From: Streptomyces sp. TSRI0281
GTDB taxonomy: Bacteria > Actinomycetota > Actinomycetes > Streptomycetales > Streptomycetaceae
Assembly: GCF_001905125.1 (NCBI RefSeq)
Contig: NZ_LWLE01000025.1
Coordinates: 1-64,000, forward strand
Length of the DNA stretch: 64,000 nt
Reading direction: 5' to 3'
Shown: positions 1-9,138 of the stretch, one piece after another
How the letters are laid out: each line of letters starts with the position of its first letter
Numbering within the stretch: the first letter of the stretch is position 1
Translations under genes and position numbers: made by a program
Notes under the pieces: generated by a model
Seen by the model: only the letters and a program-made list of their open reading frames with translations
Told to the model about the DNA's origin: nothing
Database searches by the model: none

Positions 1-285
1 CCCGCGGAGCGGGTCCCACAGCGCTGCGCGCTGTGCAAGAGAAGCGGTTCGCTTCGCTCACCGCCCCACCCCGCTTCGCGGGGTGGGGCCCTTGCGCTTC
101 GCTTCAGGGCTGGCCGCTTTGCGGCTGGCCTCGCTGCGCGAGCTGGCCCGTTCCGGGCCCACACCCCTTGCTTCGCAAGGGGTGTGACACCCACTCCGTG
201 GGTGGGGGCGGGTCCGCTCCGCTCCCCCGCTGGCCCCTTCCAGCTTCGCTTTCAGGGCCGAGAGCCCGCTTCGCGGGCGGCTGGT
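1..285. repeat. Streptomyces-type telomere (palindrome array)
   Basis: The window begins CCCGCGGAGCGGG, itself a hairpin with arms at 1-5 and 9-13. It is followed by a chain of short inverted repeats with 3-nt loops: arms 17-24/28-35 (loop TGC), 41-46/50-55 (GTT), 64-74/78-88 (TTC), 113-117/121-125 (TTT), 130-134/138-142 (TGC), 145-150/154-159 (TTC), 161-171/175-185 (TTC), 188-194/198-204 (TCC) and 264-269/273-278 (TTC). On the complementary 3' strand most loops read GCA, GAA or GGA, the GNA triloops known to stabilise Streptomyces telomere overhangs. This is the archetypal end of Streptomyces linear replicons, patched by terminal-protein priming; tap and tpg are not in this window. Confidence 0.93.
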
Positions 286-671
286 TACGCGGGTGACGGG
301 TGGTTGGGGCGAGGGTGGGACCCGCAGGGCCGGCTACCCGGGCGGGGGAAGCCGGCTGAGTGGTCGTCAGGGCTCCGGTGTGCCGTGCGATAAGGGGAGA
401 CTAACAGATTTCATTCGCTTTGGAGGGGTTTTGTCATTCGGTGTGCTTCATTTCAGAAGCGAGATATATTCTGGACTCAGAGCACACCGCCCCCGAAGTA
501 CTCCGGGGCCTGTCGAGGTCTACCGAACGGCCTTGCCGGTGCTCGGCTGAGGCGGAGCGACCAGTCAGCCGTGTCAGTCCGACCGGAGCCTCTGTGGCTC
601 GCCTACGTGCAGGTTTCCCGTGTCCCGCCGCTCGATTCGATCGGACGGCACCCAGAAGAGGGCAGACGGAT

Positions 672-3191
672 ATGTCGACCACGAACCGTTCTGATCAACG
701 CGAGGCCGCCCAGCGGGAAGCCGTTGACGCGGTCCTCCGTGCCCTTGAATTGCCTGCAAGATCGCTTGTGCCCGAGCGAGGGCTCCGGACACAGGTGATC
801 ATGGCGACCGGGTCCGGGAAGACAAGGGTGGCGGTCCGCAGCGCGGAGGAGCTCCACGCGGGCCGTGTGCTGGTGCTCGTGCCCTCGCTGGACCTGCTCG
901 CCCAGACCGAGTCCGCGTGGCGCGAGGGGGGCCGCCGGGGGTCGATGATCGGGGTGTCCTCGCTGCGGGGCGAGGAGGTGTCCTTCCCCAACACCACGGA
1001 CGTGGACGAGCTGGTGGAGTGGACCCGGGGCCTGGAGAAGGTCACCGTGTACGCCACGTACGCCAGCCTCGGTCTGGGCACACTGGAGCGGGCACACGCC
1101 GCCGGCCTTTCGGCCTGGGACCTGATCGTGGTCGATGAGGCACACCGGACATCGGGCCGGATCGGGAAGCCGTGGGCCGTCGTCCACGACAACCAGAAGA
1201 TCCCCTCCCTGCGCCGCCTCTACATGACGGCCACGCCCCGACTGTGGCAGCTCGGGGACGAGGACCAGGACGGCGCACCCGGCGAGCTGGTCGCCAGCAT
1301 GGACGACGACCCCGAGGGCCCCTTCGGCAGCCGGGCGTTCACCCTGACCCTCTCGGAGGCCATCGACAGGGGAATCTGTGCCCCCTACCAGGTCGTCTGC
1401 GTGGACGTCACCGACACCGCGCTCCAGGCCGCGCAGCTCCTGGGCGCCGAAGGCCGCTCGGCAGAGGTCCGCGGGGCGAGGCTCGCCGCCCTGCAGACCG
1501 CGCTGGTGAAGGCGTCCTCGGAGGAGGGCTTCCGCCGCACGCTGGTCTTCCATCACCTGGTGAAGGAGGCCGAAGCGTTCGCGGCCGGCCTCCCCCAGGT
1601 CGCCGCACAGCTGCACGCATCCGACCCTGAGCTGTACCCGGCCAACATCTGGGCCAACTGGCTGTGCGGGGACCACAAGCCGCTCCACCGGCGGCGGCTT
1701 CTTGGGGAGTTCGCCGACGGGATCGCCGCGGACGGCACCGTGGTGGAGAAATGCTTCCTGTGCTCGGTGAAGGTCCTGGGCGAGGGCGTAGATACCAAGC
1801 ACTGCGACTCCGTCTACTGGGCTGACGTGCGCGGTTCGATGCCGGACCTGGTCCAGGCCGTGGGGCGGGCACTGAGGATGCAGCCGGGCGAGGGCAAGAT
1901 GGCGTCGCTCGTGGTGCCGGTGCTGCTCGGGCCGGGCGAGACGGCGGACAACATGCTCACGTCCCGGGCGTACGGCGGGCTGGCCAAGCTCCTGGAAGCG
2001 CTGCGGGCCCACGACGCCAGGATCGTGGAGACCCTCGCGGAGCAGCAGGCCCCGAGCGGCTACAAGCCCGTCAGCAAGGACGACAGCGGGAAGAGCGGCA
2101 AGGGGAGCGGGGACGGCTCCGGAGGCGTCAGCGGCCCCGCCAAGGCCCTGCTGAAGTTCTCCACGCCCCGCGACCCGGCCCAGCTGGCCGCGTTCATCAA
2201 CCTCCGCGTCCTCAACCCCGAACACGAACACTGGCGGCGCGGCATGGAAGCCGCCGTCATCTACGCCCGCGAACACGACGACCTACGCGTCCCATTCACC
2301 TACCGCGTCCCCGAAGGTGAAGAAGCGGAAGGGGTCGGGTGGCCGGCCTCGCTCGCGAACTTCCCACTTGGGCAGTGGACCGCCGACGCACGCCGCTTCC
2401 ACGCCCGCGGCGACATGGACGAGCACCGCATCGCCCAGCTGGACAAGCTCGGCATGATCTGGTCCCACTTCGACGTCGCCTGGGAAGAGGGCCTGGCCGC
2501 CGCACGCGGGTGGGCCGCCGAGAACGGCCACCTCCTCGCCCCGCTCGACGCCACCTTCCAGGGCGCGGCGGTGGGCATCTGGCTGAAGAACGCCCGCGCC
2601 GCCGCACGCAAGGCCGCTGAAAACGAGCGGCGGCGTGCCGAGGGCCTGCCGGTGGAGTCCTCGGCCGGGTCCCTGTCGGAGACGCGGCGCGAGCAGCTGG
2701 AGGACATCGACCCGTCCTGGTGCCCCACCTGGCCCGTCGAATGGCAGCGCTCCTTCCACCTCGTCCGGCTCCACCTGGAGGAGATCGGTGGCGAGCTGCC
2801 CACCGGGCCCGGCAACGTCGTGCACCAGGGCGAGGACCTCGGGCGGTGGATACACACGGTCCGGCTCGGCTGGGACAACCTCACAAGCGTCCAGCAATGG
2901 ATGTGCGAACAAGTCCTCGGGATCGAGCCCGCCAGCGAGGACGAGAAGCCGCCGCCGCGCCGTACGCAGGCCGACAAATGGGCGATGAACCTCGCCGCGG
3001 CCCGGCAGTTCTACGAACGCGAAGGCCACCTTCAGGTCCCCCGCAAACACGTCGAGTGGATCCTCGGCCAGGGCCAGAAGCAGCGGGAGCACCAGCTCGG
3101 CACATGGATCAGCAACCAGAGATCCCGAGCCACGACGCTGACCCCGCAACGGGTAGAGCAACTCTCCGCGATCGGCATGCGCTGGGCATGA
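672..3191 (+). CDS. ttrA: Telomere-linked DEAH-box helicase with helicase-associated repeats
   Basis: An 839-aa superfamily 2 helicase-like protein. Walker A MATGSGKT is near residues 44-51, DEAH at 155-158, the motif III-like YMTATPR at about 184-190 and motif VI QAVGRALR at about 395-402. From about residue 520 to the end the protein is built of helicase-associated (HA) repeats, each with a Trp-containing helical unit (GRWIHTVR, GTWISNQR). ATG 672 is preferred because GAGGG lies about 10 nt upstream; the open frame continues to 420 but has no site there. Helicase-like genes of the ttrA type lie beside the telomeres of many Streptomyces chromosomes and of plasmid SLP2, and have been linked to end-to-end transfer or recombination. 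Symbol assigned from position and domain layout, not from an alignment. Confidence 0.85.
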   Translation: MSTTNRSDQREAAQREAVDAVLRALELPARSLVPERGLRTQVIMATGSGKTRVAVRSAEELHAGRVLVLVPSLDLLAQTESAWREGGRRGSMIGVSSLRGEEVSFPNTTDVDELVEWTRGLEKVTVYATYASLGLGTLERAHAAGLSAWDLIVVDEAHRTSGRIGKPWAVVHDNQKIPSLRRLYMTATPRLWQLGDEDQDGAPGELVASMDDDPEGPFGSRAFTLTLSEAIDRGICAPYQVVCVDVTDTALQAAQLLGAEGRSAEVRGARLAALQTALVKASSEEGFRRTLVFHHLVKEAEAFAAGLPQVAAQLHASDPELYPANIWANWLCGDHKPLHRRRLLGEFADGIAADGTVVEKCFLCSVKVLGEGVDTKHCDSVYWADVRGSMPDLVQAVGRALRMQPGEGKMASLVVPVLLGPGETADNMLTSRAYGGLAKLLEALRAHDARIVETLAEQQAPSGYKPVSKDDSGKSGKGSGDGSGGVSGPAKALLKFSTPRDPAQLAAFINLRVLNPEHEHWRRGMEAAVIYAREHDDLRVPFTYRVPEGEEAEGVGWPASLANFPLGQWTADARRFHARGDMDEHRIAQLDKLGMIWSHFDVAWEEGLAAARGWAAENGHLLAPLDATFQGAAVGIWLKNARAAARKAAENERRRAEGLPVESSAGSLSETRREQLEDIDPSWCPTWPVEWQRSFHLVRLHLEEIGGELPTGPGNVVHQGEDLGRWIHTVRLGWDNLTSVQQWMCEQVLGIEPASEDEKPPPRRTQADKWAMNLAAARQFYEREGHLQVPRKHVEWILGQGQKQREHQLGTWISNQRSRATTLTPQRVEQLSAIGMRWA

Positions 3192-3465
3192 TGGGCATCA
3201 TCGTCACCGCACCCCGCCACGCCGCGCCGCGCAGCATGCGCGCCCTGGCTGATGTCTGAGGCTGGCCACCGTAGGCAATGGATCAGAAGTTCCGTCCGGC
3301 ACGACGCACCAGCGGGTGACGGGCGATCGAAGCCGCGGCCCGCGGCTGGGCGTGCAGGAGAAAAAACGTCCTCTGTGCCGGACGGGCTGGTCTTCGCTGT
3401 TCACCGGACTTCCTGACGCCGCACGGACCAGTCTGGGTGCCCAGGTACCAGCGAGAGGGGTGAAG

Positions 3466-4908
3466 GTGTCTGACGGGACTGTCCGTGTCGGCGGTGCGGT
3501 GTCCGGGGTCTTCCGTGTCGCTCCTCTTGCCGGGGAGACGATGTCGTCGCTGATCGACCGTGTCGCAGCCTGCTACGGGATGGAGGCGAAAGCCCTGTGG
3601 TCATGCTGGCGTTGGCGTGGTTCGCGGCCCCGGCACGAGAGCGGAGGCGTGCGGGCCGATGGCGAAGTGGTGCTGAACGCGGCAGGGCGGGAGGTTCTGG
3701 CCCGGCTGTGTGGGGTCGGGCAGGAGGTGCTGGGGCGGGCGTTGCCGTCCTGGGGCCGGGAGGGCGCCAAGTTCCCCGCCGGGGAGGGCGGGGAGGGCGG
3801 GGAACCGTTGGCGGTGTGGCGCGCCGGGGGTGCCGTGGTGGGGCCGGTGGCGTTCGGGTGCCGTCTGTGCGCGGCCCGGCGTACAGGGGCGGCGGTGCGC
3901 GTGCTGCGGTACGCACCACGGTGGGAACGGGTATGTGTCCGGCACGGGCGGTGGCAGCTGGACGCGGACGCCGACCAGCCCCACGAGTACCTCGACCTGC
4001 GGGGTCTGCCGGAAGTAGCCGCGGCACAGCGGCGGTGGGCGGGAGTGGCACGTCGTGCGGTGCGGGCCGGTGTGGGGCCCGAGGAGGTGTTCGCGCTGGC
4101 GCATGCGGTCGTGGCCCGGTGGTGGGAGGGGGCTTACGGCTGGGAGCGCGAAGAGCTCTGGCCGCGTCGTCTGCACCAGATCGCGGGCGGGAACGCCGGG
4201 GACGACCTGGAATGGTGGCGGATCGTGGGGAGGGACGCGGTGATCTTCCCCGAGGTGGTCACGGTCGCGGATTCGCTGCTGGATCCGGTCATGGCGCAGC
4301 GGGTGTGGGCGGACAGCGGGGGTGAACGGCCGCGGCCGTTGCCCGCTGACGGAAAGTTCTGCCGCCGTCTCGGCGCACGGGTGGGAAGGGAGTGGCTGGG
4401 GCCGCTGATCGCAGTCGAGGGCGGAGGGCCGCTCATCGCGTGGATAGGGGCCGTCGTCCGCCTGCGCCGCTCCCCCGAGAAGCAGCCCGGGCCGAATGTG
4501 CGGTTCGAGGAGAACCTGTGGTGGGTGCGGCAGGAACACCAGCCCTCCACGATGGCCGTGCAGTTGCGGGTCTTGTCCAGAGAGAAGAAGATGCCCGGCT
4601 CGGGAACGAACTGGCGCGCCGTGGTGCCCGCCGAACAGCGCTTCGTGATCACCAACCTCCTCGGTGAAGCCGAGGAACAGTTGCAGCAGTTGCACGGTGC
4701 GCAGGTCGGTGTCACCGCCGAGGTGGCGAGGTCCTTGTTGGAAGGCTTGAGCCGTGGCACGGATCTGCTCGACCAGGTGCTGCTGCGGGTCATGGCGGCG
4801 GCCGTGAATGCCGGGGTAGGGGTGGACGAGGTGGCCCGGTGGGCGCGGCTGTCCGCGGAGGAGGCGGCGGAAGTGTTGCGGGTGACCGTAGCGGCAGAGG
4901 ACCAGTAG
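3466..4908 (+). CDS. tniQ: TniQ/TnsD-like target-selection protein
   Basis: About 480 aa. The N-terminus FRVAPLAGETMSSLIDRVA matches the PLPGES-type TniQ opening. A zinc-finger pair follows: Cys132-x2-Cys135 and Cys157-x2-His160, the TniQ Cys2-CysHis pattern. TniQ/TnsD proteins link the TnsC-type ATPase to a target site or guide. GTG 3466 is chosen because GAGAGGGG stands 5 nt upstream and because the conserved opening would be lost at ATG 3541. The gene is first in the transposition module (TniQ, TnsA-like, small ORF, TnsB, TnsC), an order different from classical Tn7. The 274 bp between the helicase and this gene hold no gene I can support. The C-terminal half is unusually long and could carry a DNA-binding domain specific to this element. 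Confidence 0.8.
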   Translation: MSDGTVRVGGAVSGVFRVAPLAGETMSSLIDRVAACYGMEAKALWSCWRWRGSRPRHESGGVRADGEVVLNAAGREVLARLCGVGQEVLGRALPSWGREGAKFPAGEGGEGGEPLAVWRAGGAVVGPVAFGCRLCAARRTGAAVRVLRYAPRWERVCVRHGRWQLDADADQPHEYLDLRGLPEVAAAQRRWAGVARRAVRAGVGPEEVFALAHAVVARWWEGAYGWEREELWPRRLHQIAGGNAGDDLEWWRIVGRDAVIFPEVVTVADSLLDPVMAQRVWADSGGERPRPLPADGKFCRRLGARVGREWLGPLIAVEGGGPLIAWIGAVVRLRRSPEKQPGPNVRFEENLWWVRQEHQPSTMAVQLRVLSREKKMPGSGTNWRAVVPAEQRFVITNLLGEAEEQLQQLHGAQVGVTAEVARSLLEGLSRGTDLLDQVLLRVMAAAVNAGVGVDEVARWARLSAEEAAEVLRVTVAAEDQ

Positions 4909-4939
4909 GGCCGGGCTTTAGCGCATTGCTCGGCGGTCT

Positions 4940-5575
4940 GTGATCGGAACGTGCGAAACATGTCCGGTGCGGTGGGGTGCCGGTTGGGTGGGGTGGGTGA
5001 GCAGCGGGAGCGTGGCGGGCGGCCCTGGAAGGGCCGGGCAGGGCGTGGTGGTCGGGGCGGGGTTCGAGGCCGTCTTCGTCGACCCGGTGGGGCGGGTGGT
5101 GCAGCAGCGGTGGGCGGACGCGGCTGTCGCGGTGGCTTTCGAGGAGCTGGAACCGGTGTCGGCGTTCCCGGTCGTGCCGGGGCGCAGGTGGGGTCCGGGC
5201 CTGTGGTGGTCGGCCACCACCGGACGGCACGTGGCCTCGGGATCGCAGGCGATGCAGGTGCGGTTGATGGTCCTGGACCGTGACCGGCGGGTAGTCGGCA
5301 TGGCGGGACGGCCAGTGCGGGTGCTGTGGCGGGACGAGCGCGGGCGGGTGCGGTCGTGGGTGCCGCAGCTGTTCGTGCGGTACCCGGACGGTACCGGCAT
5401 GCTGGCCGACTGCCCCAGCCACCCGGAGGCCGGTGGGCAGCGGGCCCTGACAGCTGCTGCCGTGATGACGCAAGCGTGTACGCAGGTGGGGTTCGTCTAC
5501 CGGCGGCTGGAGCGGTTGGACGAGGTGGTGGAGGCCAACGTGAAGTGGCTGGCCGGCTACCGGCACCCACGCTAG
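4940..5575 (+). CDS. tnsA: TnsA-like transposase subunit, nuclease residues lost
   Basis: Up to 211 aa; the true start may be GTG 4997 or GTG 5045, since TnsA-like proteins of actinobacteria begin shortly before the FEAVFVDP segment. The C-terminal signature (GFVYRRLERLDEVVEAN followed by KWLAGYRHPR) and the core LMVLDRDRRVVG match the TnsA-like heteromeric transposase endonuclease family. The usual catalytic landmarks are altered: the YES..LE segment reads SGSQAM, the S-Q-P turn reads G-R-P, H-[VT]-P-D reads WVPQ, and V-D-V-R/K reads ADCPS. TnsA cuts the 5' ends of the transposon so that excision is double-stranded. This copy looks catalytically dead and may be only structural, or the element may transpose replicatively. 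It lies 31 bp after tniQ in the same operon. Confidence 0.7.
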   Translation: MIGTCETCPVRWGAGWVGWVSSGSVAGGPGRAGQGVVVGAGFEAVFVDPVGRVVQQRWADAAVAVAFEELEPVSAFPVVPGRRWGPGLWWSATTGRHVASGSQAMQVRLMVLDRDRRVVGMAGRPVRVLWRDERGRVRSWVPQLFVRYPDGTGMLADCPSHPEAGGQRALTAAAVMTQACTQVGFVYRRLERLDEVVEANVKWLAGYRHPR

Positions 5576-5602
5576 CGGGGGCGACCGGGTCTGCTGGAGA
5601 CG

Positions 5603-5806
5603 GTGGTTGACGTGTTCGCGCAGCCTCAGCCGCTTGCCTGGGGGGTGGAAGCGGTCGGTGATCCGATCGAGGTTCTGCCCGTCGCGTTCCACGCGCTGTG
5701 GGCGGGACTGCTGGTGACGTCTTTGGATGTGCCGCTGCACGCACGCATCGTGGTCCAGGCCGAAGGCGGCAGCAGGCCCGACGCGGTCTGCGGGGAGGCG
5801 GGGTGA
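5603..5806 (+). CDS. Small coupled protein of the transposition module
   Basis: 67 aa, GTG start, no recognised domain. It begins 27 bp after the TnsA-like gene and its TGA overlaps the GTG start of the TnsB gene in the sequence GTGA, the hallmark of translational coupling. The middle (VLPVAFHALWAGLLVTSLDV) resembles a short helical segment that I recall in small proteins next to TnsA/TnsB genes in other actinobacterial elements, but I cannot name the family. Its place inside the operon suggests a dedicated subunit or a split-off domain of TnsA or TnsB rather than a chance frame. Confidence 0.5.
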   Translation: MVDVFAQPQPLAWGVEAVGDPIEVLPVAFHALWAGLLVTSLDVPLHARIVVQAEGGSRPDAVCGEAG

Positions 5807-7938
5807 GCGGGGTGCGGCGGAGCGGGCGGCCGGTGGTGGAGGTCGGGGCACAAGTTCGTTTCGGCGGTGCGCGGTGGCAGGTTGTGGCGCTGTCCCGGCA
5901 GGGCTTCCATCTGGTCGGTGAGGACGGGGCGGACCAGGTGGTGCTCGCTGGGCACTTGTTCGCCGACCCCGGCTTCGCGGTCGTAGGTGCGGAGCCGGTG
6001 CAGGCGGTGCCGCAGTGGGGGCTGTTCGAGACCGCGCCTGCCGCGGCGCGGGAGAAGGCGCTGGCCTGGCTTCGGCACATCAGGGAAGTGGAATGCGGGC
6101 TGCCGGGTGAAGTGGGCAGCGATGGGGTGGTGCGGGCGGAGTACGACCCGGAGCGGTGGACACTGGCCGAGCGGGAACGGGCCAAAGCACAGGAGTTGAC
6201 CGCGCTGGGCTTTGGGCGGGTGTCGGAGAAGACGGTGCAGAAGATGCGGCTGGCGTACCGCAAGCAGGGGCTGTGGGGGCTGGTGGACCACCGCACCACA
6301 CGCGGACGCAGCGGCGGGGGTCGGCAGGACGAGCGGGTCGTAGCCGCGGTGAAGGAGGTACTGCGCGGGCAGCGGGGGCGCTCCAAGGGCACCGTCAAAG
6401 GGCTGATGCCGCTGGTCGCGCAGCTCCTTCAAGACCGGCACAAGGGTTCGGTGGTCATGCCGTCGCGGGCCACGTTCTACCGGCTCGTCCATGAACTCGC
6501 CCACCCCGCGGACCATCCGGCCACCCGGGTGCGGACGGTGCCGGTCACCGACGGCGGGCGGGGGTTCACCCCGACCGTGGCGTTGCGGCCCGGGGAGCAG
6601 GTCCAGATCGACACCACCCGCCTGGACGTCCTCGCCCGGTTCGACGACGGGAGCGTGGGACGCCCCGAGCTGACGATCGGTGTCGATGTGGCCTCCAGGG
6701 CGATCCTGGCGGCGGTGCTGTGCCCGGCCGGAACCCGTGCGGTGGATGCCGCGCTGTTGCTGGCAGAAATGGCCGTGCCGCATCCGGCACGGCCGGCGTG
6801 GCCCGAGGTGCTGCGCTTCGCGCACAGCACGGTCCTGCCCGGAGAGCGGCTCTTGTCGCTGGACGAACGTCTCCACGGGGCGGCCGCACGGCCGGTGGTG
6901 GTGCCCGAGACCGTGGTGGTGGACCGGGGGAAGGTGTTCCTGTCGAAGGCGTTCACGGGCGCGTGTGAAGCACTCGGGATCAGCGTGCAGGCAGCGCCGC
7001 CGTTCGCCCCGACCGCGAAGGGCATCGTCGAGCGGACCTTCGGATCGATCAACACCCTGTTCTGCCAGCACCTGCCCGGCTACACCGGCTCCGACGTCAC
7101 CCGGCGTGGCAAGGACGCGGCACGCGAAGCCTGTTACAGCGTCGCCCAGCTGCAGGACCTCCTCGATGAGTGGCTGGTGCACTACCACCACCGTCCGCAC
7201 CAAGGCCTGCGGCATCCGATGCTGCCGAAGGTCGCGCTGTCGCCGAACGAGATGTGGGCGGCGCTGGTCTCCGTCTGCGGGTACGTGCCGGTGCCCCTGA
7301 GCGGGAGCGACTATGTGGAGCTGCTGCCGGTGCGGTGGCAGGTCATCACCGAGCACGGCATCCGGTTGCAGCACCGCACCTACGACCACGACCTCCTCGG
7401 CCCCTACCGGGGGCAGCGCTCGACCGTGGCGGCCCGGGGCGGAAAATGGGAGGTCCACGCCAACCCGCACGACGTCCGCCAGGTCTGGGTCCGCCTCCCC
7501 GGGCTGGGGCTGACCGAGATCCCGTGGATCCACCGCGACCACGCCCACCAGCCGTTCAACGACCGCCTCTGGCAGTACCTGCGCACCACCACCGCCCACC
7601 GTAGAAACGAGAACGCGGAACGGGCCGAGGCCGACCTCGCCGAAGCCCTCGACGCGTTGATGCGCCGCGCCAAGGCCGGACAGGCCACCGCCGAGGAGCA
7701 GCACCTCCACACCCGCACCAGCACCGTCCGCACTCCCCCGCCACCCCGCTCGGAGCCCGGTATTCAGGTGCCCGAACCGGCCCCGGCGGACAGGGGTGCG
7801 GGAGAGGACAGCCTCGATGACCTCGACCACGGCCAGGACGCAGAGGACCGTGACGAGGACGAGGCAGTGGACAGACCGGTGGCGCCGGTGACCGGGTACG
7901 GGCTCTACAACGCTCAGGAAGAGGCCCTCAAGTGGTGA
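5803..7938 (+). CDS. tnsB: TnsB/Mu-type DDE transposase
   Basis: 711 aa from GTG 5803, which has GGGGAGGCGG directly upstream. An N-terminal beta-rich and helix-turn-helix region (about residues 1-230, with ALGFGRVSEKTVQKMRLAY typical of the HTH part) precedes an integrase-fold catalytic core. The catalytic triad is visible: Asp269 in QIDTTRLDV, Asp374 in VVVDRGKVF and Glu410 in KGIVERTF, with 35 residues between the last two as in retroviral-type integrases. A Mu-transposase C-terminal beta domain follows (TYDHDLLGPYRGQ, about 525-540), then an acidic tail that would contact the ATPase. The enzyme cuts the 3' ends and performs strand transfer. The frame is complete and appears functional. 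Confidence 0.88.
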   Translation: MSGVRRSGRPVVEVGAQVRFGGARWQVVALSRQGFHLVGEDGADQVVLAGHLFADPGFAVVGAEPVQAVPQWGLFETAPAAAREKALAWLRHIREVECGLPGEVGSDGVVRAEYDPERWTLAERERAKAQELTALGFGRVSEKTVQKMRLAYRKQGLWGLVDHRTTRGRSGGGRQDERVVAAVKEVLRGQRGRSKGTVKGLMPLVAQLLQDRHKGSVVMPSRATFYRLVHELAHPADHPATRVRTVPVTDGGRGFTPTVALRPGEQVQIDTTRLDVLARFDDGSVGRPELTIGVDVASRAILAAVLCPAGTRAVDAALLLAEMAVPHPARPAWPEVLRFAHSTVLPGERLLSLDERLHGAAARPVVVPETVVVDRGKVFLSKAFTGACEALGISVQAAPPFAPTAKGIVERTFGSINTLFCQHLPGYTGSDVTRRGKDAAREACYSVAQLQDLLDEWLVHYHHRPHQGLRHPMLPKVALSPNEMWAALVSVCGYVPVPLSGSDYVELLPVRWQVITEHGIRLQHRTYDHDLLGPYRGQRSTVAARGGKWEVHANPHDVRQVWVRLPGLGLTEIPWIHRDHAHQPFNDRLWQYLRTTTAHRRNENAERAEADLAEALDALMRRAKAGQATAEEQHLHTRTSTVRTPPPPRSEPGIQVPEPAPADRGAGEDSLDDLDHGQDAEDRDEDEAVDRPVAPVTGYGLYNAQEEALKW

Positions 7939-9041
7939 CCTCCCACCGTCGGGGAGCAGGAGAAAATCCTGGGGCGGCGGACGAAGCGGGCGGGCGAGCA
8001 GGGCCCGGTACGGGCGCACCAGACATCGACGGGCCGGGCGGCGCAGCGTGGCCGGTGACGACCTGGCCGGGCTGGCAGCGCTTCGCCACCACCCCTCCCC
8101 CACAGCCACCCGCCCCCGGGGAGGCGGCGCGCAGCGTGGAGGAACGCCTGGCGTACCACTCGGCGTTCGTCACGGTGCGGACCCCGGCGCTCGACACTCT
8201 CACCACGAGTGTGCGCACGCTGATGATCCTGGGCGGGCACCAGCAGACCACCGCCCGCCCCTCGCTGATCGTGACCGGGCCGGCCGCGGCGGGGAAGACC
8301 ACCGCGCTCCTGCACGTCGGGCGGGCCTGCCACCTCGCCCATACCCAGCAGCACCCGGTGCCGGACGGCCGTGTGCAGGCACCGGTGCCGGTCGCGTACG
8401 TGCTGGTGCCGCCGGGTGCGTCCGCGAAAGCCCTCGCGGCGGAGTTCGCGAGGTATCTCGGCATCCCCGTCACCGGCCGGATGACGCAGGCCCAGATCAC
8501 CGACGCCGTCTGCCACACCTACAACCGGGCCGGGGTGCGGCTGGTCCTCATCGATGAGATCCACCGGCTCAACCCGCGCACCACGACCGGCGCGGAAACC
8601 ACCGACCTGCTCAAAGACCTCACCGAACGCATCGGGGCGACGTTCGTGTACGCAGGCATCGACGTGACAGACACGGCGTTGTTCTCCGGGGTACGCGGGG
8701 CCCAACTCGCCGGGCGGGCTTCCCTCGTGGAATGCGGTGCGTTCCCCGCACGGCTGGGGAAACGTGAGCCGTTCCGTGAACTGATCGCGGGGGTCGAAGC
8801 CGCGCTCGACCTGCGGGCGCACCGGGCGGGCACGCTCCCCCGCCATACCGCCTACCTCCACCAAAGGACCGCAGGACGGATCGGGAGCCTGACCCGGCTC
8901 ATCCGCCAGGCCGCGATCACCGCAATCCTCGACGGCACCGAACGCATCACCAAAACATCCCTGGAATCCATCCGGTTGGACCACCTCGCCGAAACACACC
9001 ACCGGCCCACCGTGAACCAGCCCCGCACGTCCCACCGATAA
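7935..9041 (+). CDS. tnsC: TnsC/TniB-type AAA+ transposition regulator
   Basis: 368 aa; GTG 7935 overlaps the TnsB stop in GTGA (GTG 7932 is a possible alternative). Walker A is VTGPAAAGKTTALLH at about residues 112-126, Walker B is LVLIDEIHRL at about 203-212, and a sensor region follows (TFVYAGIDV). The C-terminal part carries the helical segment typical of TniB/TnsC (GRIGSLTRLIRQAAITAI). TnsC-type ATPases polymerise on target DNA and license the transposase, taking the target signal from TniQ. Last gene of the module. Confidence 0.87.
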   Translation: MTSHRRGAGENPGAADEAGGRAGPGTGAPDIDGPGGAAWPVTTWPGWQRFATTPPPQPPAPGEAARSVEERLAYHSAFVTVRTPALDTLTTSVRTLMILGGHQQTTARPSLIVTGPAAAGKTTALLHVGRACHLAHTQQHPVPDGRVQAPVPVAYVLVPPGASAKALAAEFARYLGIPVTGRMTQAQITDAVCHTYNRAGVRLVLIDEIHRLNPRTTTGAETTDLLKDLTERIGATFVYAGIDVTDTALFSGVRGAQLAGRASLVECGAFPARLGKREPFRELIAGVEAALDLRAHRAGTLPRHTAYLHQRTAGRIGSLTRLIRQAAITAILDGTERITKTSLESIRLDHLAETHHRPTVNQPRTSHR

Positions 9042-9138
9042 CCCCCGAGCCGCTCCCCGCGCGCCACACAACGCTGTGACCAGGGAAAACACGCACCGGC
9101 CTTTAGAAGACGGAACTACCAGGGGGACACGGACAAAC

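Noticed and set aside
1..550. Short open frames within the telomere
   Set aside because: They run through the palindromes and have repetitive, low-complexity products. The DNA structure explains them.
4134..8109. Long minus-strand open frames (750-830 codons) opposite the transposition genes
   Set aside because: They are antisense to genes with clear catalytic motifs. Their composition (Pro/Arg/Ala-rich) is what high-GC antisense frames produce.
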